A stretch of DNA of 11,705 nucleotides from JALYOK01 sp031419835 (GTDB taxonomy: Bacteria; Pseudomonadota; Gammaproteobacteria; Burkholderiales; JALYOK01): positions 1-11,705 of the forward strand of contig JANOLP010000244.1 of assembly GCA_031419835.1 (NCBI GenBank), written 5' to 3'. The notes beneath the pieces were generated by a model. The model saw nothing but the letters and a program-made list of their open reading frames with translations. It was not told the DNA's origin and ran no database searches. Both the position numbers and the translations under genes were made by a program. Positions 7,212-11,705 of this stretch are shown piece after piece (the first letter of the stretch is position 1; each line of letters begins with the position of its first letter).

Positions 7212-7227
7212 TGGCAGACAACTTGCC
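7212..7227 (+). promoter_or_regulatory. Possible sigma-54 (RpoN) promoter
   Basis: TGGCAGACAACTTGCC matches the -24/-12 layout TGGCAYRNNNNTTGCW at the essential GG and GC, with exact spacing, and at most other positions; the two departures are the Y position and the last base. Transcription would run rightwards from about 7238 into the terminator-like hairpin at 7283-7304, giving an RNA of roughly 65-70 nt. The match overlaps a long inverted repeat, so coincidence is possible, and no activator site was identified. Confidence 0.25.
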
Positions 7228-7260
7228 CAAGACCTTGCGGTCAAGAACGATTTGTCTGCC
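7213..7260. repeat. 48-bp inverted repeat with nested stems
   Basis: GGCAGACAA (7213-7221) and TTGTCTGCC (7252-7260) are perfect 9-bp arms. Directly inside, CTTG (7222-7225) can pair with CAAG (7242-7245), or alternatively GACC (7231-7234) with GGTC (7239-7242). As RNA this would be a long stem-loop; as DNA it could be a dimeric operator or a cruciform. No target-site duplication flanks it, so a small transposable element is not supported. Confidence 0.5.
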
Positions 7261-7282
7261 AAGCGCTGCATCCGAGACGGCT

Positions 7283-7304
7283 GGGCCTGAGGCCCGTGGT
7301 TTTT
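7283..7304 (+). terminator. Terminator-like hairpin on the plus strand
   Basis: GGGCC (7283-7287) pairs with GGCCC (7291-7295) around TGA. GTGG and then TTTTT (7300-7304) follow, with more T-rich sequence to 7314. The stem is short and four bases separate it from the T-tract, so it is a moderate candidate. No plus-strand protein gene precedes it, which is why a small RNA upstream is worth considering. Confidence 0.4.
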
Positions 7305-7489
7305 CTTCTACTTTTAGTGTGGCTATTCTGCTCTTCTTATATAGAAAATACAAGCAGATTTCATGCCATGGAAAACAAAATTACGTGATATTAATAACTA
7401 TATGAATAGTATTACTATTTAATATTTATGTGTTTTTTTAATTACCTCAACAACAATTCATTCAAGCTGTTTCGGATTGAAGAAATAAT

Positions 7490-7507
7490 ATAAATAATGT
7501 TATTTAT
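7490..7507. repeat. AT-only palindrome
   Basis: ATAAATAA (7490-7497) and TTATTTAT (7500-7507) are perfect 8-bp arms separated by TG. In DNA this low in GC, chance palindromes of A and T are common, so its meaning is uncertain. Confidence 0.35.
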
Positions 7508-7525
7508 TAATATGTTACAATGTTT

Positions 7526-7557
7526 AAAGAAACTCGATCTGTGTGTCGAATTTCTTT
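7526..7557. repeat. 12-bp imperfect inverted repeat in the AT-rich block
   Basis: AAAGAAACTCGA (7526-7537) pairs with TCGAATTTCTTT (7546-7557) at 11 of 12 positions across an 8-base loop (TCTGTGTG). The arms include G and C, so it is less likely than its neighbours to be a chance product of AT richness. Spacing and length suit a dimeric regulator site; as RNA it would be a stable hairpin followed by a short U-run on the plus strand. Confidence 0.45.
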
Positions 7558-7711
7558 TTCGGAATAGGATTGCCGAAAAAATTAATTAACTACATGATTT
7601 AATTAAACTTAATATGAAAATTTTTGGACTTTTGCCGAATTTAAAAAATAAAAAACAATTTTCACAATGTAAAAACTGTCGATTTTTTTTACAGTGAGTC
7701 AAAACGAGAAC

Positions 7712-7737
7712 AAAAAAAAGACCATCCGAAGGTGGCC
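7712..7737 (-). terminator. Intrinsic terminator of the DEAD-box helicase gene
   Basis: Reading the minus strand, GGCCA pairs with TGGTC, and the stem is capped by C(TTCG)G, a very stable UUCG tetraloop, with one C-A mismatch between. Eight T residues follow (A residues at 7712-7719 on the plus strand). It begins 19 bp after the helicase stop codon and should end that transcript before the long non-coding interval. Confidence 0.85.
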
Positions 7738-7756
7738 TTTTATTCGCTAGCGCAAG

Positions 7757-9115
7757 TTAGTTGAAGCTGCGTCGCCGAGCGCTGTTACCGTCGCGATCCG
7801 TCGGGCGGGCCGTGCGGGGCGGCGCGACATTGCCGCGATTGTCGCCAGTTCTGGCATGTGTGAATCCGCTCGGTTTACCCTGTCCCGCCCCGCTGGGCTT
7901 GCCATGTCCGCGGAACTCCGGTTGCGCACGACCGCGGCCCGCTGAATGGGGCTTTCGCGCCGGGCGTTCTTCACGAATCTTCGGTTCCAAGCCGACGATG
8001 GTATCCACTTGTACCTGCTGGCCGGTGTAACGTTCGATATCGCGAACCAGACGGCGCTCACTTGGATTGATCAGCGTGACTGCCATGCCGCTGCGTCCGG
8101 CGCGGCCGGTACGGCCAATGCGGTGAACGTAGTCTTCCGCTTGGCGCGGTGCGTCGAAGTTAATGACGTGGCTGATGCCCGCGACATCGATACCGCGCGC
8201 CGCAACGTCGGTTGCGACCAACACCTTGGTGTGGCCATCGCGCAAGCCTTTTAGCGTGCGGTTACGCTGGCCCTGGCTCATGTCGCCGTGCAATGCGTTG
8301 GCCAAAAACCCTTGTTCGCGCAAGGTATCGGAGAGTTCGTCGGCGCTGCGCTTGGTGGCGGTGAACACCAATGCCTGATCGATATTCACGTCGCGCAATA
8401 AATGATCGAGCAATTTGTTTTTGTGCGACAAACTATCAGCGAACATCATGCGCTGATCGATGTGCGCTTTAAGTTCCGGCGTCGAGGCGATCTCGACGCG
8501 CTGCGCATTGCGCGTGAGTTTTTTAGCGAGCGTGCCGACGACGCCATCGAGCGTCGCGGAGAACATCAGCGTTTGGCGCGTGGCTGGCGTCTTGCCGACA
8601 ATCGTTTCGATGTCGTCGATGAAGCCCATGTCCAACATGCGATCCGCTTCGTCCAACACCAATACTTCCAGGCGTTTGAAATCGATGCGGCCGCGCTCCA
8701 GGTGATCGAGCAAACGGCCCGGCGTCGCGACGACGATGTCCACCGGCGCTTGTAATTGTTTGAGTTGCAGCGGGTATGGCATACCGCCGACCAGGCAGGC
8801 AACTTTCAAGCGCGGTAATTTCGCGCCGTAGGTGCGCGCAGCTTTTTCCACTTGAATGGCGAGCTCGCGCGTGGGCGCTAACACCAATACTCGCGGCCCG
8901 CGGCCTTGAACGGCGGCTGGCTTTGCTAAGCGCGTTAAGCTTGGCAGCAAGAACGCTGCGGTTTTGCCGCTACCTGTAAACGACGATACCAATAAATCTT
9001 GCCCAGCCAGCGCTGCGGGAATCGTCTTCGCTTGCACCGGTGTGGGGTTTTCATAACCGACGCTGTTAAGCGCCAACAAAACTGCGGGATCTAAACCTAA
9101 TTCCGAAAAACTCAT
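7757..9115 (-). CDS. rhlE: DEAD-box ATP-dependent RNA helicase (RhlE type)
   Basis: This 452-residue helicase would unwind or remodel RNA duplexes in ribosome assembly, mRNA decay or cold adaptation. All core motifs are visible in order: Q motif region 'PTPVQ', motif I TGSGKT, Ia PTRELA, Ib TPGRLLDH, II DEAD, III SAT, 'ALVFTATK' (IV), 'ATDVAARGID' (V) and HRIGRTGRAG (VI). A basic, Gly/Arg/Pro-rich tail of about 75 residues follows, with two GKPSG units, as in RhlE relatives, where the tail binds RNA. The ATG at 9115 is preferred over an upstream TTG (9130): AAAAGG lies six bases before it, and the helicase fold begins directly with 'MSFSELGL'. It is transcribed alone, with a strong terminator 3' and a leader of unknown length 5'. 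SrmB/RhlB-like roles cannot be excluded. Confidence 0.92.
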   Translation of the reverse strand: MSFSELGLDPAVLLALNSVGYENPTPVQAKTIPAALAGQDLLVSSFTGSGKTAAFLLPSLTRLAKPAAVQGRGPRVLVLAPTRELAIQVEKAARTYGAKLPRLKVACLVGGMPYPLQLKQLQAPVDIVVATPGRLLDHLERGRIDFKRLEVLVLDEADRMLDMGFIDDIETIVGKTPATRQTLMFSATLDGVVGTLAKKLTRNAQRVEIASTPELKAHIDQRMMFADSLSHKNKLLDHLLRDVNIDQALVFTATKRSADELSDTLREQGFLANALHGDMSQGQRNRTLKGLRDGHTKVLVATDVAARGIDVAGISHVINFDAPRQAEDYVHRIGRTGRAGRSGMAVTLINPSERRLVRDIERYTGQQVQVDTIVGLEPKIREERPARKPHSAGRGRAQPEFRGHGKPSGAGQGKPSGFTHARTGDNRGNVAPPRTARPTDRDGNSARRRSFN

Positions 9116-9140
9116 GGATTGCCTTTTCAATAGGCCGCAC

Positions 9141-9153
9141 GGAGCGATGCTCC
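9141..9153. repeat. Small hairpin in the helicase mRNA leader
   Basis: GGAGC (9141-9145) and GCTCC (9149-9153) form a 5-bp stem with a 3-base loop, 25 bp before the helicase ATG and close upstream of its Shine-Dalgarno sequence. It may affect ribosome access, for instance with temperature, but this is speculative. Confidence 0.3.
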
Positions 9154-9589
9154 AACGGCAACATTTCTCAAATCAAAGAGAAAAAGAGTCGCGACCGCTG
9201 CGTATTCGCGGAGGAGGACGACAACACATCGACAATCGGCGCCAAACCTTTGTGCCGCGATGCGTTGCCTATAGAAAAACTTGGAGGCGTTGCGAAAAGG
9301 GTCGGGACGAGAAGCGACAACTTACGAGCAGGTTAATTTTGCTTTACCTGTTTTCGGTATTGCTGAAAGCGGGGAAATGCATAAATGCTGCATCGCACAA
9401 CACGGACTATACGCGAGTGGAAGGAATAAAGCGAGAGATATTACTGGAGCAGGTAACCTCTGAGCCTTATCCAGTCTGCTCCGTGGCACGGCGTGGTCTG
9501 TGGGCCTACGGCCATTTTGAGGGCGATCTATTTCCGTTATGAGACACGTGTTGAGGTCGCGCAAGGATTCGCATCATTTTCACAACACC

Positions 9590-9604
9590 TTTGAAGCCTT
9601 CAAA
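9590..9604. repeat. Palindrome after the substrate-binding protein gene
   Basis: TTTGAAG (9590-9596) and CTTCAAA (9598-9604) are perfect 7-bp arms around a single base, starting 20 bp after the substrate-binding protein stop. With a one-base loop and no T-tract it is a poor intrinsic terminator, and it is more like a protein-binding palindrome. Confidence 0.4.
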
Positions 9605-9624
9605 TCCTGCGTCCCTAGGAAACA

Positions 9625-10873
9625 TCACGGTCGTAGCTTTGGCCATGCCGGTGGCGCGAGCGCATCTTTGGCTGGGTAGACAGTAACGGGCACGCCTTTT
9701 TGCCATTGCACAATAAGCAGGCTCGCGCCGTCACGACGACCATTTTCATCAAATTTCAGTCGGCCGTTGCCAGGGAAAAAATCTGCCGGTCCGCCTTTAA
9801 TGTTCATGGTCCGCAACGCCCTTGCGACCGCCTCGCGATCGGGTGTCGCGGCGGCTTCGAGAGCAGCTTTAAAAATCCACATGTCGCCATAAGTCGTAAC
9901 TAAGTGTTGAGTGGGCCAGGGCTCGGACGTTTTTTTCTTTACTTCGGCGACAAAGTCTTTTTGAGCGTTTGTGGTCCAGTTAGCGACGACGGACATTACT
10001 CCCTCAAGCTGATCGACATTCATATTGTTGCGCAAATCCGGGTCTAGGATCGCGGCACCATTGGAAATAGTGGGTAGCTTACCGCGCCCTAGTCCGAACT
10101 CATTCATTTTTTCCAGCAGCAGTTTTGCGTCGGGTATCGCAGTAGGCAAAAGTACCAAGATATCGGGCCGGGCCGAACGCAATTTCTGGATCAAAGGCGA
10201 GGCATTTGCGAGCGGTGGCGTGAAAGTTTCGTCTACTACCAGCTTCAGACCTAACTTGGCGAATTGATGATCGCGCATCGGCTTAACAAAAGCGACCGAT
10301 GCCGCGGTGTTGTCCATCACGATGGCGATGGTTTGAGGGCGTTTACCCGATGCTTTTTCTGCCATATCGAGCAACGCTGGCAACGAACCTTCGGCTTGTT
10401 GGACGCCGGTGGCCGAAGTTTGAAACACGTACTTAAAGCCGCGCGACGTGATCAAATCAGAGTAAGAAAATGTGACGAGTGGGAGTTGCGCACGTTCAGT
10501 GACCTCGGTCACGGCAAGTGTGAACGAACTCAAATAAGCACCGGTTGCAACAACTAGGTTTGGTGCGTCGGCGACCATACGTTGGGCGGCATTTTTTGCT
10601 TTTTCGACGCTGTCCCCTGCATCAAATACGACTAGCTTCATTTTCGCGCCAGCCATGGATTTGATGCCGCCCTGCTGATTGATAGTTGCAATAGCCATTT
10701 CCGCTGCAATCTTCATCACCTCGCCTTGGCGCGCCCACGGCCCAGACATCGGCGCGATCAAAACCGACCTCAACATCGGCGCCGTGGGCCGACAATGGCA
10801 GCATTGATATCACCACCGCGACCAGGCCTGTGATTGCCAGTAAATTTATACGCTCATATATTCTCGTCATCAT
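9625..10873 (-). CDS. Branched-chain amino-acid-type ABC transporter substrate-binding protein, frameshifted
   Basis: This type I periplasmic binding protein (LivK/Peripla_BP_6 family) would capture a branched-chain amino acid, amide or aromatic ligand and deliver it to the Liv-type membrane complex. The gene is split over two frames. From ATG 10873 comes a signal peptide, with hydrophobic core 'LLAITGLVAVVISMLPL' and probable cleavage after HGA, followed by 'DVEVG'. The second frame continues with LIAPMSGPWARQGEVM and runs to the TGA at 9625. The join falls at TTTT (AAAA at 10760-10763 on the plus strand); removing one T restores about 415 residues, a normal length. Read as it stands, only a 383-codon frame from ATG 10776 without signal peptide remains, which could not be exported. 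AGGA at 10879-10882 is the ribosome binding site, 20 bp after livF. Sequencing error and true mutation are both possible. Confidence 0.8.
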
Positions 10874-10893
10874 TTCTTTCCTAGGTTGTCTGG

Positions 10894-11601
10894 TTACATT
10901 CCGAGGTACGATTCGCGTATTCGGTCGTTAGTCTTTAGTTCGTCTCGGGATCCCTCCAAGGCCACGCGATCCGCTTCGAGCACATAGCCACGGTCGGCGA
11001 AATACAAGGCCTCCGCGACACGTTGTTCGACCAAGAGCACCGTCATGGCACCCATTGCATGTATCGATACGATGCGCTCAAAGATCTCATCGGCGACGGC
11101 TGGTGCAAGTCCCATCGAGGGTTCGTCAAGCATAAGAAGTGTCGGTGCCGAGGCGAGGCCGCGCGCAATGGCAAGCATTTGTTGCTGACCACCGGAGAGT
11201 GAGCCTGCTGGGGTCTTGGCGCGCTGCGCAAGTAGCGGAAACCAGGTATAAATTTTTTCGAGATTTTCTTGCCACCCTGCGATACCCGCTTTCGTGCGTG
11301 CACCCATTTGGAGATTTTCCAGAACGCTGAGTGATGGAAATACTTGCCGCCCTTCAGGAACGTGAGCGATGCCCAGATGCGGACGCGACGACGGCGAGAG
11401 CCCGAGCAAATCGCGGCCGTCAAAGCGGATGCTGCCGGACGCTGCCGCTACAATTCCCGAAATGGTCTTGAACAGCGTTGTTTTCCCCGCACCGTTCGGG
11501 CCGACAATGGCAACGAACTCGCCTTTGTCAACGCGCAGCGTCACGTCTTTTAAAACAGGCGTATCACCATACCCAGCGCAGAGATTTGCAATCTCAAGCA
11601 T
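10894..11601 (-). CDS. livF: Branched-chain amino acid ABC transporter ATP-binding protein LivF
   Basis: This is one of the two ATPases that power a Liv/HAAT-type importer at the inner membrane. Counting from ATG 11601 the protein has 235 residues, the usual LivF length. It shows Walker A GPNGAGKT at 34-41, the LivF hallmark 'VPEGRQVFPSLSVLENL' at 81-97, signature LSGGQ at 135-139, Walker B LLMLDE at 155-160, and 'LLVEQRV' in the switch region. A longer frame opens at ATG 11697, but its first 32 residues overlap the coding 3' end of livG and are not LivF-like, so 11601 is chosen. The livG stop overlaps this start by 8 bp (ATGCTTGA), indicating translational coupling. The substrate-binding protein gene follows after 20 bp. 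Confidence 0.95.
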   Translation of the reverse strand: MLEIANLCAGYGDTPVLKDVTLRVDKGEFVAIVGPNGAGKTTLFKTISGIVAAASGSIRFDGRDLLGLSPSSRPHLGIAHVPEGRQVFPSLSVLENLQMGARTKAGIAGWQENLEKIYTWFPLLAQRAKTPAGSLSGGQQQMLAIARGLASAPTLLMLDEPSMGLAPAVADEIFERIVSIHAMGAMTVLLVEQRVAEALYFADRGYVLEADRVALEGSRDELKTNDRIRESYLGM

Positions 11602-11705
11602 TTGCGATTCGCCATCTTCGCCCGAGGTACGCGTCGACAACGGCGTCATTGCGCGTGATTTCGGCGGGTTGGCCTTGGGCCAATACAGCGCCGTCATTCA
11701 ATACC
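11594..11705 (-). CDS. livG: Branched-chain amino acid ABC transporter ATP-binding protein LivG, 3' end only
   Basis: Reading the minus strand from base 11704, a frame open to the window edge encodes 36 residues and stops at the TGA at 11594-11596. The residues VLNDGAVLAQGQPAEI and then 'AVVDAYLG' match the end of LivG proteins, where an x-VL-x-x-G-x-V-x-A-x-G-x-P-x-E-I strand and an AYLG close are standard. After AYLG there is a short extension, RRWRIANA. The stop lies inside the livF start region with an 8-bp overlap. The nucleotide-binding motifs lie beyond the edge. It is partner to LivF in the transporter's ATPase pair. Confidence 0.85.
   Translation of the reverse strand, partial: VLNDGAVLAQGQPAEITRNDAVVDAYLGRRWRIANA

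Larger units (their letters stand above)
7381..7680. other. AT-rich block (67 G/C in 300 bases)
   Basis: Counting the bases gives about 22% GC, far below the surrounding coding DNA. The block is full of short palindromes: two TTAATTAA sites (7582-7589 and 7599-7606) 17 bp apart, the 8-bp-armed repeat at 7490-7507, and the 12-bp-armed repeat at 7526-7557. TTGCCGAA occurs twice (7570-7577 and 7632-7639). Many -10-like hexamers exist on both strands (for example TACAAT, 7516-7521), so a single promoter cannot be named. Such DNA is typically bound by xenogeneic silencers or nucleoid proteins and can carry complex promoters; that role is inferred. Confidence 0.6.
6813..7756. other. 944-bp non-coding interval between the helicase and guanylyltransferase genes
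   Basis: I see no credible protein gene on either strand. The longest frames (134 codons minus at 6867-7271; 90 and 64 codons plus at 7116-7405) lack ribosome binding sites and any family resemblance. What the interval does hold is a run of hairpins over 6960-7295, a sigma-54-like site, a terminator-like hairpin, a 300-bp AT-rich block and the helicase terminator. It is the upstream region of the guanylyltransferase gene, so it may be regulatory for polysaccharide synthesis, may encode a small RNA, or both. Confidence 0.6.
9116..9624. other. 509-bp intergenic region upstream of the helicase
   Basis: No credible gene is seen; the 142-codon plus-strand frame at 9114-9542 runs antisense over the helicase ribosome binding site and resembles no family. 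The region should contain the helicase promoter on the minus strand. The best -10 candidate is TATAGT (complement of 9406-9411) without a good -35, which would give a leader of about 285 nt. Short palindromes include CCGTGGCACGG (9481-9491) and ACACGTGT (9544-9551). Confidence 0.5.

Noticed and set aside
7213..7260. Miniature transposable element defined by the 9-bp inverted repeats
   Set aside because: No target-site duplication flanks the arms, and the element is too short and internally structured in a way more like an RNA stem.
6867..7271. 134-codon minus-strand open frame upstream of the guanylyltransferase gene
   Set aside because: No ribosome binding site, no family resemblance, odd residue composition, and it runs through several hairpins of the non-coding interval.
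7116..7405. Plus-strand frames of 90 and 64 codons, the latter with a short hydrophobic stretch
   Set aside because: No Shine-Dalgarno sequence, overlap with the inverted repeat and terminator-like hairpin, and no recognisable protein character.
7381..7680. Replication origin, because of the AT-rich block
   Set aside because: No DnaA-box-like TTATCCACA sequence is present, and no replication genes are nearby.
9114..9542. 142-codon plus-strand frame
   Set aside because: It begins antisense inside the helicase start, has no ribosome binding site and resembles no family.
1..11705. tRNA genes, CRISPR arrays, insertion sequences
   Set aside because: No tRNA T-loop signature (GGTTCRANYCC), no regularly spaced repeats and no transposase-like coding sequence were found on either strand.

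Overview
The window looks like chromosomal DNA of a betaproteobacterium. GC is moderate, the genes are closely packed, and the RhlE-type helicase, Liv-type ABC transporter and WbpP/TviB-type sugar-nucleotide enzymes are all of the kind common in that group. The taxonomy is inferred from protein character only; there is no rRNA or other marker in the window.

Layout, left to right. (1) 1-1357, plus strand: the end of a DUF3047 gene, then a PfkB-family sugar/nucleoside kinase with its own extended -10 promoter. (2) 1478-4186, minus strand: a three-gene sugar-nucleotide operon read right to left. It holds a TviB/WbpO-type UDP-HexNAc 6-dehydrogenase, a WbpP/TviC-type UDP-GlcNAc 4-epimerase, and the N-terminal third of a Gfo/Idh/MocA oxidoreductase that has lost its catalytic domain. 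(3) 4396-5199, plus strand: an exported trypsin-like serine protease, divergent from the operon. (4) 5340-6812, minus strand: a bifunctional mannose-1-phosphate guanylyltransferase / mannose-6-phosphate isomerase. (5) 6813-7756: a 944-bp non-coding interval with several hairpins, a possible sigma-54-like site, a terminator-like hairpin and a 300-bp block of about 22% GC. (6) 7757-9115, minus strand: a DEAD-box RNA helicase with a clear terminator. (7) 9116-9624: about 0.5 kb with no credible gene. (8) 9625-11705, minus strand: the end of a branched-chain amino-acid-type ABC transporter operon, made of the livG 3' end, livF, and a substrate-binding protein gene broken by one extra base.

How the genes fit together. 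The epimerase and dehydrogenase together convert UDP-GlcNAc to UDP-GalNAcA, and the guanylyltransferase/isomerase makes GDP-mannose from fructose-6-phosphate. They are therefore a precursor module for a surface or secreted polysaccharide containing a HexNAc uronic acid and mannose-derived sugars. No glycosyltransferase, flippase, polymerase or export gene lies in the window, so the polymer is not identified. The helicase and the Liv transporter are unrelated neighbours.

I do not see a clearly new multi-gene system. The points most worth following are the structured, AT-rich non-coding interval at 6813-7756, the truncated oxidoreductase, and the single-base frameshift in the substrate-binding protein gene.
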